Positions 10,201 to 19,400 of a stretch of DNA of 64,000 bases are shown here, piece after piece. Origin of the DNA: Brassica napus (lineage: Eukaryota > Streptophyta > Magnoliopsida > Brassicales > Brassicaceae); NCBI RefSeq assembly GCF_020379485.1, contig NW_026014713.1, positions 372,001 to 436,000 of the forward strand. Reading direction: 5' to 3'. The notes below the pieces were generated by a model. That model saw only the letters and a program-made list of their open reading frames with translations, searched no databases and was not told where the DNA came from. The translations under genes were made by a program, and so were the position numbers. Positions within the stretch are counted from its first letter, which is position 1; every line of letters begins with the position of its first letter.

Positions 10201-11763
10201 ATTTTTTAAAGCAGAAACAGATTGAAACGAGTAACTAAGGTTAGAAACAGGAGCAATGTCTTCAAGCATATAGAGATCTCCTTTGGTTACTCCTTTTCCA
10301 ATCAACTTATGACTCTCAATATCCTGAAACTTCACATCATTAGGACTAAAGATAACATTGCAATGTAAATCAGTAGTGCATTTCTTGACAGATAATAGAT
10401 TAGATGTAAATTCAGGCATATAGAAAGCTTTAGACTCCTTATCAAATAGTTTCAGGTTTCCTATTCCTTTTATTGCTATCCTATCACCATTTGCAATCAT
10501 AACATGACCAGTAGTTGGTTCTATATCTTTTATAAGACTAGTGTCACTTATCATATGATGAGAGGCACCAGAATCCACAATTAAAGGTTTAATCATGTTT
10601 TGAACAGCAAATCCACTTGGTGATTCAATTCTAGCAATAGATGTTCTAGGGATTTTCAGTTCAGTTTCTATGTTTTCAAGACTCCTAGGTATACTACACG
10701 CAGCATATGAGTATCCTAGAGTATGAGTAAGAGAACTACCATTGTCCTTGAGAGCCTTGATGAGGGCATCAATGTCAGAACGTCTGATCATCTCATGCTC
10801 CATACTGCTCTTCCCGGACGTGTGCTGAGATGCCATAGCCTTGACATCACTCTCCTCAGCTCTCACACCAGCACCATTGCTTCCCCTTGATGATCCGGCC
10901 TCACTTGATTCAGCTGAGAGATGAGCCCTTCCTTCTCGGTCCTTAACAAACTTGGATGGCTTGAGGTGGGGATGGAGGATCCAGCATTGACTCCTCTTGT
11001 GCCCTGGCTTCTTGCAGTGGTCACAGTTGCCACCAAACTTCCTCTCATCTCCTTTATACGCCGCCTTGTTTGCTTGGACCGTCTCAACCTGATTCGCCGA
11101 GGTCATCTCCCCCTTTCCACCAAACAGGCCAAGAGAGTCATCCTCCTTTTGTAGCTGTGCGCACACATCATCAAAGGACGGGAGCTTTGGAGACCTCAGC
11201 ATATGCTTTATCACATCCTTGTAAACCGGATTCAGTGTCAATAACAAGCCAAACACTTGGTCTTGCTCACGCCTCTCCATAAGCGTAGCCTCATCATTGG
11301 TATTTGGCCTCAACATCTCTAGTTCAGACCACAAGGCCCTGAACTTTCCCAAGTGTTTAGTGAACTCCTCCTCTTCTTGCATCAGTGTGTTGATAGCTCT
11401 CTTTACTTCAAACACCCTGCTCAGATTGGAGATGTTGCCATACACTTTCTGAAGCGTCTCCCACAACGCCTTTGGGGTCTCGCAGTAGCTATATGCCTCC
11501 AAGATTGAAGCTTCAAGTGACCCTTGCAACACGGCCAACACCTTTAGGTCCTCTTGCGCCCACTTCTCTTGATCGGCTACAACTATCTCCGTGGAACCTC
11601 CATCTATAGCAACTGGTTTTGGGACTCCATCTGTGACATGACCCCATAAACCCTTGCTCCCAATGACTGTCTTCACCAGCCGTGACCAAAGCAGGTAGTT
11701 TCCACCACCTTTTAATGTAACCGGAACCGCCAGAACCTTGTTTCCTTCCATCTTGTCTTGCAT
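7264..11763 (-). CDS. TE4 Gag-Pol polyprotein, 1499 aa, intact
   Basis: One uninterrupted frame encodes all proteins needed for retrotransposition. In order it has a Gag domain with VIGSKGLW near residue 32 and a CCHC zinc knuckle C247-C250-H255-C260. The protease has D397-S398-G399. The integrase zinc finger has H526, H531, C551 and C554, and its core has the DD35E residues D581, D643 and E679. An acidic, low-complexity linker spans about 840-930. The RT has D1093 and the YVDD box (D1180, D1181), and the RNase H has D1346, E1389 and D1423. Integrase before RT is the defining copia order. The translation looks identical to that of TE11. The first ATG is at 11763; a second in-frame ATG four codons on could also serve. 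Expression should start from the 5' LTR. Confidence 0.97.
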   Translation of the reverse strand: MQDKMEGNKVLAVPVTLKGGGNYLLWSRLVKTVIGSKGLWGHVTDGVPKPVAIDGGSTEIVVADQEKWAQEDLKVLAVLQGSLEASILEAYSYCETPKALWETLQKVYGNISNLSRVFEVKRAINTLMQEEEEFTKHLGKFRALWSELEMLRPNTNDEATLMERREQDQVFGLLLTLNPVYKDVIKHMLRSPKLPSFDDVCAQLQKEDDSLGLFGGKGEMTSANQVETVQANKAAYKGDERKFGGNCDHCKKPGHKRSQCWILHPHLKPSKFVKDREGRAHLSAESSEAGSSRGSNGAGVRAEESDVKAMASQHTSGKSSMEHEMIRRSDIDALIKALKDNGSSLTHTLGYSYAACSIPRSLENIETELKIPRTSIARIESPSGFAVQNMIKPLIVDSGASHHMISDTSLIKDIEPTTGHVMIANGDRIAIKGIGNLKLFDKESKAFYMPEFTSNLLSVKKCTTDLHCNVIFSPNDVKFQDIESHKLIGKGVTKGDLYMLEDIAPVSNLSYSFQSVSALKNNALWHARLGHPHVRALNLMLPGVMFKNNECEACILGKHCRTVFQKSSTIYENCFDLVHSDVWTAPCLSRESYKYFVTFIDEKSKYTWITLIKTKDSVLEAFKNFQCYVTNQYNAKLKIFRSDNGGEYTSRLFKQHLAQHGILHQTSCPYTPQQNGVAERKNRHLMEVARSMMFQSNVPKRYWSDAVMSACYLINRIPTRVLQDQSPFEVLNKIKPSLNHLRVFGCVSYVMVPGEMRNKLEPKSIRTMFIGYSSSQKGYKCIDPKTRRVHVSREVKFMESKGYYEERSWEDLKDLSRDSDKAASLRIILEGLGINLTQDQGGRNTSSSPEAEGTSHSNHERGNETEEASHPEEGLRDPDQCVMMQDEGVEAMGEPEPGESLQEEEDNVQQQEEQQEPVSSRDNVPAEAPLRRSTRLKKDASNWVNTRVYYNAQAVEHPSQAVCSFAHFPSDHCAFMTSLDESFVPRSYEEAMMHEEWKESVGDEANAMIKNDTWFESELPKGKRAVTSRWIFTIKYLPNGQIDRRKTRLVARGYTQTYGEDYIDTFAPVAKLHTIRIVLSLAVNLEWELWQMDVKNAFLQGELEDEVYMYPPPGLEGLVKPGNVLRLKKAIYGLKQSPRAWYNKLSTTLNGRGFRKSELDHTLFTLTTPSGIICLLVYVDDIIITGSDKIGIRETKEFLKSVFEIKDLGEMKYFLGIEICRSKEGLFMSQRKYALDLLKDAGVLGGKIAKMPMEDGYKVPREGELEDSKLFHDPKLYRKLVGKLIYLTITRPDICFAVNQVSQHMQVPKEHHWRMVERLLMYLNGSAGLGVWLGCNKSTEVVGYCDADWAGDRADRRSTTGYCTFIGGNLVTWKSKKQKVVSCSSAEAEYRAMLKLTNELVWIKGILKHLGIEQATPMTMHCDNQAAIHIASNSVFHERTKHIEVDCHKVRQMIVLGVILPCYTRSEDQLADVFTKAARQKTMESIHIRLGLIDLTTSG

Positions 11764-11832
11764 AACTCAGATCGTGATCTTGTACTGAACTGAAGCTGAA
11801 GATTTGCGGAATGAACACACCAGGCTATGAGG

Positions 11833-11850
11833 AACCTGGCTCTGATACCA
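11833..11850 (-). other. TE4 primer binding site (initiator tRNA-Met)
   Basis: The reverse complement reads TGGTATCAGAGCCAGGTT and directly adjoins the LTR. CCAGG and a CCTGG about 15 bases on could pair, as in TE2. Confidence 0.95.
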
Positions 11851-12450
11851 TATAAGATTTATAGAAAGAGGTAGAGTGATTTAGAGAATAAGAGAATGAG
11901 ATTGGATTATGAAGAGATTAGTGAAGAATCATGATGAACACTCAAGAACAAGAGAGAGAGAATGACTCAAACTGTGTAATCTTTTATTAATGACATGAGT
12001 TGATATATATACAAGGAGAGAGAGCTAGGGTTTGCGAGAATCAGATAGGTTAAGCATGTGTAGTCAAAGGGAGAAGGAGCGCCCATTTCAAACTGTCCAA
12101 TGGGAGGCTTTACACGCTTTTGGCATCTAGGCATCTTGGACAAGATCCTTTCCTCTTTACAGCTGTGCCAGCCTGTCTTGGACTTCCTTTTCTTCCTGTT
12201 CAACGGTCTGATCCATAGGTGCAAGCTCAGGTAACTTCTCTTTCACTTTCCTTTTACTCGGGTGATCATAAGTTACCTTTGGTTGAGTTAAGGTCGACCA
12301 TGGTCCGTCCAGACTGTACGGCCTGTACGGCCATGTACGGTCTTGTACGGCCTGGTTGATCCTCACTCCCAAAGCTCACCCAAGCTGAACCTTCTCTCAT
12401 GTTCTCCAACTCCTCCTCTCTTCTCTTCTTATACTCAGCTCATTTCAACA
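11851..12450 (-). repeat. TE4 5' LTR
   Basis: 600 bp, TG...TA termini, nearly identical to the 3' copy. The right border is followed by the TSD CTAGC (12451-12455) and TE3 gag. Confidence 0.95.
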
Positions 12451-12667
12451 CTAGCAATCTCAGCCTCACCGTGAGTCATTTCTATAGTTCTAGCAATCAA
12501 AGAAGCACCAAATGACTGCCCATGAATGTTACCATTATCCTTGAGCATTTTGATGAGTGCATCCATGTCGGACCTCCTGATGAAGTCTTGATCATTGCCT
12601 CGGGGGTTGCTAGTTCCAGTATAGGTCACCAAAGCTTTTCCATTTCCTTCACGGTTCTCCACCTCAG
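12451..12667 (-). pseudogene. TE3 gag, late segment
   Basis: Minus-strand frame starting VENREGNGK and running through RRSDMDALIKMLKDNG, the same as TE5 at 14411-14626 apart from a few bases. It lies between the TE5 and TE4 insertions and is in frame with its neighbours once both are removed. Confidence 0.92.
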
Positions 12668-13259
12668 TGTTGAGATGAGTTGAGACATGTGAAGTAAAGA
12701 CACAAAGGAGTTGAGATCATAAGGAGAGCAAAAGGGTTAAGAGGCTGAATAAGGTGAAGGGGATGGTACGGATGGAGAGGCCGTACCAGGCCGTACAAGT
12801 GACCAGGCCGTACAAGGTGAAAGCGGTCAAGTAACTATCCAAGTAACTTTGATGTACTGAGGAGAAGTTACACTCGGCCAAGACCTTATCCGAACGTTGA
12901 GAGGATAAGGAAGGCACGGCTTGACAGCTAGGACAGGCTGGCAAGGGCTGGAAAGGAAGAGCATCTGGTCTTGGATAAGAAAGATGCTTCAAACGTGTGG
13001 AGACACCCATTGGCCGGTTCAAATTAAAGCTTAGGCTCCCCTTTGACTCTACATGCTTATGATTTCGAAAACCCTAAGTGTATGGACCTATATATATGTA
13101 ATCTCATCCCTTAATAAAGATTAGACAGTTCTAAACAATCTCTCTCTATACTCATTTCATTATGATTCTCCATTAGTCTCTAATCTGTCTCTTAATCTCT
13201 TATTCTCTTCTATAATCCTTTCTAAACTCAGATAATCATCTATATCCTTAAATCTCTTA
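12668..13259 (+). repeat. TE5 5' LTR
   Basis: 592 bp, starts TGTTGAGATGAG and ends ATCTCTTA (TG...TA). GTAC boxes at about 12766-12815. Confidence 0.95.
13089..13118 (+). promoter_or_regulatory. TE5 TATA box and poly(A) signal
   Basis: TATATATAT at 13089-13097 is the likely TATA box. AATAAA at 13113-13118 is the likely polyadenylation signal, used when this stretch is read in the 3' LTR. The tight spacing implies a short R region just downstream. Confidence 0.55.
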
Positions 13260-13277
13260 TGGTATCAGAGCCAGGTT
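13260..13277 (+). other. TE5 primer binding site (initiator tRNA-Met)
   Basis: TGGTATCAGAGCCAGGTT directly after the LTR. The following 240 bases (to 13521) are an untranslated leader with no recognisable feature. Confidence 0.95.
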
Positions 13278-13521
13278 GATTGAAATCTGAGTTCGTGAGT
13301 GACTCTCTTAAGGATTCAAGTTTGAAACTTTAAGAGAACAAGTGAGTGTGTTTGAGAGTTTCTTGAGAGTTCAAAAGCTCAAAGTGTTTTGTGTGTGTCT
13401 CGGTGATCCGTGGGAGGTTCATTTGAAGACTCAAGAGTAAATCTGTGTTCTAGAGAGCAGCGTGGGTTCTCAGTACAAGATCTAACCGGTTGTTCAAGCT
13501 GTAGACGTCAAGCTGTTCAAG

Positions 13522-15608
13522 ATGGAAAGTATTATGAAGATGAAGGTCGCGGTGACATTCAAAGGAAGCAACTACCTAGTCTGGTCTAGGATGGTGAAGA
13601 CTGCTGTGGGAAGCAAGGGTTTGTGGAGGCATATCACGTCTGGTGAAGCTCCAAAGGCGATTACTCAAGAGGGTGACGCATAGAGCTCCGAGGAGAGTGT
13701 TGTGGAGAAGTGGCAACAAGAAGACATGATGGTAATGTCAGTCCTTCATGCCTCCTTGGAGCCGGCTATCCTAGATGCTTACAGCTACTGTGAGACAGCC
13801 AAGGAGCTGTGGGACACGCTGAAGAAGGTATATGGAAACGTTTCTAACCTGAACCGAGTGTTTGAAGTCAAGAAGGCAATCAACGAGTTAACCCAAGATG
13901 ACATGGAGTTTACTAAGCACTTGGGGAGGTTCAGGACACTGTGGTCAGAGCTGGAGATGTTGAGACCAAGCACGGTTGATCCAGAGCTTCTAAATGAGAG
14001 GCGTGAGCAGGACAAGGTCTTTGGGTTGTTGCTCACATTGAACGCAAGCTACAATGGTCTCATTCAACACATGCTAAGGTCCGAGAAGCTACCTGACCTT
14101 GAGGATGTTTGTGCTCAGATACAGAGGGAGCAGGGCTCAATGGGTTTGTTTGGAGGCAAGGGAGACTTATCTCTTGCAAATGCTGTGCAATCTGACCGAG
14201 AAGAGCCTCCACAAGCTAACAAAGCTGGCTACAACAAGTATGAGAAGTTCAATGGGAACTGTGATCATTGCAAGAGGTATGGGCACAAGAAGATTCAGTG
14301 CTGGATACTCCATCCCCACTTGAAGCCAGCCAAGTTCATAAAGGAGAGAGAGGCAAGAGCTCATATGACTGAAGGATCAAGCGGAGCAGGGCCATCCAAC
14401 AAAGGAGCTGAGGTGGAGAACCGTGAAGGAAATGGAAAAGCTTTGGTGACCTATACTGGAACTAGCAACCCCCGAGGCAATGATCAAGACTTCATCAGGA
14501 GGTCCGAGATGGATGCACTCATCAAAATGCTCAAGGATAATGGTAACATTCATGGGCAGTCATTTGGTGCTTCTTTGATTGCTAGAACTATAGAAATGAC
14601 TCACGGTGAGGCTGAGATTGCTAGGACTGATAGTAAGGCTGGAATTGAGCAATACATTGATAGAAATGCTAGGATGAATGCATATAGATCAAACTGTATC
14701 TGCCATCATGCTAGCAATGCATACAAACCATTGATTATAGATTCAGGTGCATCTCATCATATGATTAGTGACACCAACCTGATTAAAGATATAGAACCTA
14801 CTAATGGATGTGTGATGATTGCAAATGGAGATAAGATACCTATTAAGGGAATAGGAAACTTAAAGCTATTTGATAAAAACACTAGAGCATTTTACATTCC
14901 TGAATTCACATCAAATCTACTTTCAGTTAAGAAATGTACTACTGATTTGAATTGCAATGTTATATTCAGTCCTAATGATGTGAAGTTTCAGGATATTGAG
15001 AGCAGCCAATTGATTGGAAAAGGAGTCACAAAGGGAGAGTTATACATGCTTGAGAAGCTTGATTCTGTTTCCAATCATAACTGCTCATTTACTTCTGCTT
15101 CTAGTTTGAATAAAAATGCATTGTGGCATGCTAGACTAGGTCATCCCCATGAGAGGGCCTTAAACTTGATGTTACCAGGTGTGGTTTTTGAAAATGATAA
15201 GTGTGAAGCTTGCATCTTAGGCAAGCATTGTAAGAATGTGTTTCCAAGAACATCTACTGTTTATGAAAATTGCTTTGATTTGATTCATACTGATGTGTGG
15301 ACTGCACCTAGTTTCTCTAGAGACAATCATAAGTACTTTGTCACATTCATTGATGAAAAATCTAAATACACCTGGTTAACACTTATTCCATCAAAAGATA
15401 GGGTGATAGATGCATTCAAGAACTTTCAAGCTTATGTGACTAACCATTATCATGCTAAGATTAAAATTTTGAGATCAGATAATGGAGGAGAGTACACAAG
15501 CTATGCGTTCAAAAGTCATCTAGATCATCATGGAATACTTCATCAAACAAGCTGTCCCTACACACCACAACAGAATGGTGTAGCTGAGAGGAAGAACATG
15601 CACTTGAT
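13522..15608 (+). pseudogene. TE5 gag, protease and integrase N-part, with a nonsense codon
   Basis: The frame starts at 13522 (MESIMKMKVAV) by alignment with TE3 and TE13. Codon 54 is TAG (13681-13683) where TE3 has GAG, so translation would stop early; the next ATG is at 13702. Downstream are the CCHC knuckle CDHCKRYGHKKIQC (about 14259-14302), the protease IIDSGASHHM (about 14737), the zinc finger HARLGHPH / CEACILGKHC, and the integrase residues in DVWTAP, RSDNGGEY and QNGVAERKN. The gene breaks at 15608, where TE6 inserted in the codon after HL; the open frame running on to 15633 is LTR sequence. It resumes in frame at 21766. Confidence 0.94.
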
Positions 15609-15707
15609 TGTTGAGATGAAGAGTGTCAAGTGAAGAATGGAGATGAGGGTTGAGTAGAATGAAGAAGAGGAAGGATAGGAAGGTTTGGGAGCTTTGGGAT
15701 CAGCCTG

Positions 15708-15756
15708 TCCGTACAAGGCCGTACATGGCCGTACATGACAGGACAGGCCGTACAAG
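15708..15756 (+). promoter_or_regulatory. CCGTAC box cluster in TE6 U3
   Basis: Four CCGTAC boxes at 15709, 15719, 15729 and 15748. The first lies in TCCGTACAA (15708-15716), an exact match to the published SBP-domain consensus TNCGTACAA. Repeated in the 3' LTR at 21260. A role in transcription is inferred only. Confidence 0.45.
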
Positions 15757-16038
15757 ATAGGATCGACCAAAGCTCAACCAAACCTCACCATAAGTTATCC
15801 GAGTTACTTAAGTAAAGAGGAGAAGTTACCTTGGCATTTGTGGATGGATCAGACCGTTGGAAAGGATAAGGGAGAGTCTTGGACAGGCTGGCACAGCTGG
15901 ACACGGAAAAGCAAAAGGTATGAGCCAGCTAATGAAGGCTCACACGCGCGGCTCACCTCATTGGACAAGTTTGAAATGGCCTTTGACTCCACATGCTTAC
16001 CTTATCCTCTTAGCTACGAAAACCCTTGTCTCTTCTCT

Positions 16039-16044
16039 TATAAA
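16039..16044 (+). promoter_or_regulatory. TE6 TATA box
   Basis: TATAAA about 165 bases before the end of the LTR, in the same relative place as the TATA stretch of the other LTRs. No exact AATAAA follows; ATTAATACAATC is at that place. Confidence 0.5.
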
Positions 16045-16209
16045 GTTGTAAACACTCTCATTAATACAATCAAGCAAGTTATGAGTCTCTCTTAGTCTCT
16101 CTAAAACTCTCTCTAGACTCCAAATCTTATTTCAGACTTTAATCTTTTCTAAACTCATTCTAATCTTCTCTAAACACTCAGATTACTCTTAACATCATTA
16201 AAACTATCA

Positions 16210-16227
16210 TGGTATCAGAGCCAGGTT
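16210..16227 (+). other. TE6 primer binding site (initiator tRNA-Met)
   Basis: TGGTATCAGAGCCAGGTT adjoining the LTR. A 230-base leader follows before the gag start. Confidence 0.95.
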
Positions 16228-16457
16228 AGTGAGAGCCTGAGGTCGTGTGAGATTCTTTGAAGTTACAAGTTTGAAGCTTTGAAGAAACTCTTGTGTGTTC
16301 TTGGGTGTTTGAGAGGTTCCGGGTACTTTTCAAGTTCAAGACTAGTTGTGGTGTGTTGTCTGAAGCTGCGTGGGTTGAAGATCGAGGCTGTGAGGGTTTC
16401 TACAAGTCATTCAACTCAAGATAGAGTTCCTGAAGCTTAGAGAGTTCATCATTCAAC

Positions 16458-19400
16458 ATGGAGAGTGGGATGAACATGAACATGAAGGTAGCCGTGTGTT
16501 TCAAGGGAAACAACTACTTGGTATGGTCAAGGATGGTGAGAACCACGGTGGGAAGCAAGGGGTTGTGGAAGCATATCAACCCCGGAGAAGCTCCAAAACT
16601 CATCACTCAAGGAGAGGATGATGGTGAGGCTGCAAGCAACGCGGCTGAGAAGTGGTATCAAGAGGACATGCTGGTGATGTCAGTGCTTCACGCATCCCTT
16701 GAGCCAGCAATCTTAGATGCCTACAGCTACTGTGAGTCTGCTAAGGAACTGTGGGACACACTGAAGAAGGTGTATGGGAATACATCAAACTTGAGCAGGG
16801 TGTTTGAGGTGAAGCAAGCGATTAACAACCTGGTCCAAGAGGATATGGAGTTCACTAAACACCTTGGGAGATTCAGATCACTATGGTCCGAGATGGAGAT
16901 GTTAAGGCCAAGCACTACAGATGCAGATGAGCTCAACAAGAGAAGAGAGCAAGACAAGGTCTTTGGCCTACTTCTCACCCTCAACCCGGCGTATAATGGT
17001 CTCATCCAGCACCTGCTTAGAGAAGACACTCTACCTGATCTTGAGGATGTGTGTGTGCGGATTCAGAAGGAGCAAGGCTCCATTGGGTTGTTTGCCAAGA
17101 AAGGAGACCTTTCCCTTGCAAGCCAAGCGACTCAAGAGGAAGGGAATGAAGCTACACAAGCAAATAAGGCTGCTGCGCATGGGAAGTATGAGGAGAGGAG
17201 GTTCAATGGGAACTGTGATCACTGCAAGAAGCATGGCCACAAGAAGAGTATCCTTCACCCACATCTCAAACCGGCAAAGTTCATGAAGGACCGTGAGGCA
17301 AGGGCTAATGTATCAGATGGAACGAGTGGAGCTGGTCCAAGCAAAGGAAAGGAGATAGATGGGCGTGAAGGAGGTGATGGGAAGTCTCTTGTAGCCTACA
17401 CTGGAGCCCCAAGCAACCGTGGGAACTATGATCAAGAGTATCTAAGGAGATCCGACCTGGATGCTCTCATCAAGCTCTTTAAAGAGCATGGTAACACATT
17501 TGCTTATTCCTTTGGTGCTAGGGCTATAGAGAATGATGAGAATCTAACTAGAACTGATAGGATGCATGAAAGTGTGATTGAGATGTTAAACCAATCTAGA
17601 ACGGCTAGTTTTGCTAGGAATGATCATGTATTCAAACCATCTAGTATCCTTGCTCATATTGCTAGGTCACATACCATTAAGCCTTTAGTAGTTGATTCTG
17701 GTGCATCTCATCATATGATAAGTGACACTAGTTTAATTAAAGACATTGTACCAATGAATGGTAATGTGATGATAGCTAATGGAGATAAGATACCTATTAG
17801 AGGAATAGGAAGTCTTAAACTGTTTGGTAAGGAGACTAAAGCCTTTTATATGCCTGAATTTACTTCAAACTTGTTATCTGTTAAGAAATGTGCTACTGAT
17901 TTGCAATGCAATGTCATATTCAGTCCTAATGATGTGAAGTTTCAGGATATTAAAAGCAGCAAGATGATTGGAAAGGGAGTGACTAAAGGAGAATTGTATT
18001 TGCTCAAAGATCTTGCTCCTGTTTCTAGTTATAGCTGCTCGTTTACTTCTGTTTCTGGTTCTAGTTTAAGTAAAAATGCATTGTGGCATGCTAGATTAGG
18101 ACACCCTCATAATAAGGCTTTAAAACTGATGTTGCCAGGTGTTTCCTTTGAGAATAATGAGTGTGAAGCTTGCATCTTAGGCAAGCATTGTAGAACTGTC
18201 TTTACCAAGTCTACTACTGTTTATGAAAAATGTTTTGATCTTATTCATTCTGATGTTTGGACTGCACCTTGCCTTTCTAGAGACAATCATAAGTACTATG
18301 TAACTTTCATTGATGAAAAATCCAAATACACCTGGTTAACTTTAATCCCAACCAAAGATAGGGTACTTGATGCATTTAAAAACTTTCAAGCCTATGTGAC
18401 TAACCATTACAATGCCAAGATAAAAATTTTTAGGTCAGATAATGGAGGAGAGTACACAGGACAAGCATTCAAGCTACATCTATCTCAACATGGAATACTT
18501 CATCAGACAAGCTGTCCCTATACACCACAACAGAATGGTGTGGCTGAAAGGAAGAACAGGCACTTGATGGAAGTAGCCAGGTCCATGATGTTTCAATCCA
18601 ATGTGCCTAAGAAGTTTTGGAGTGATGCAGTTGCTACGGCTTGTTATCTCATCAACAGGACACCAACTCTGATCCTTCAAGGACAATCACCATTTGAGGT
18701 ATTGAATCAGTACAAACCTTCACTCGAGCATATGAAGATCTTTGGATGTTTGTGTTTTGTGATGGTGCCTGGAGAGATAAGAAACAAGCTAGAAGCTAAG
18801 AGTTCAAAGGCAATGTTCATTGGATACTCATCAAGTCAGAAAGGATACAAGTGCTATGATCCTAACACAAGGAGAGTGTTAGTATCTAGAGAAGTAAAGT
18901 TTGTTGAAGAAAAAGGATATTATGAAGAGCAGATTCAAGAAGATTTGAAGGATCTTACATCTGATAGAGCTGAAACCTTGAGGTTGATCCTAGAAGGGCT
19001 TGGAATCAACATGAACCAAGGACATCAGGGGGGGAGAAGCACAACTCCAGCACCGGATCATCAGACTTCCAACCTTGAGCATGAAGGGGGGAATGAAACA
19101 AGAACTCCAAACCTTGAGCGTGAAGAAACAAGTAGAGAAGAGAGTTCTGGCTCTCATGATCAAGGTGTGGAATCAGATGATCAACAAGAAGAAGCTAATG
19201 ATCAGCTAAGGGAAGAGGGAGCTGAAGCAAGTCAGCTAGGAGAAGAAAGATCCGAAATGTTGTCACAAGAAGAAGAACAAGAGATGGCACAAGAAGGGCC
19301 AATGTTAAGAAGAAGTACAAGGCTGAGAAAGGACCCTTCCAGTTGGGTAAACACGAGAGTGTACTACAATGCCCAAGCTGTGGAGCATCCTACTCAGGCC

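Larger units (their letters stand above)
6523..12450 (-). mobile_element. TE4: intact autonomous copia element
   Basis: 5928 bp on the minus strand: 5' LTR 12450-11851, primer binding site 11850-11833, gag-pol 11763-7264, polypurine tract 7131-7123, 3' LTR 7122-6523. The TSD CTAGC is perfect. It inserted in the TE3 gag gene. Same family as TE11 and TE16. The LTR pair differs by about two small length changes by eye (ATATGAAAG against ATAGAAAG, and one around the CTCTTTCTC run near 7091), so the insertion is young. Confidence 0.96.
15609..16209 (+). repeat. TE6 5' LTR
   Basis: 601 bp, TGTTGAGATGAAG to AAACTATCA (TG...CA). It contains the GTAC cluster, the CAGACCGTTGG and ACAGGCTGGCACAGCTGG blocks, and TTTGACTCCACATGCTTA, which recur in the other families. 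Confidence 0.96.

Noticed and set aside
13702..15633. A 643-codon ORF that could be taken as an independent gene
   Set aside because: Its start is only the first ATG after the TE5 nonsense codon and its end is a stop in the inserted TE6 LTR; it is part of TE5 gag-pol.
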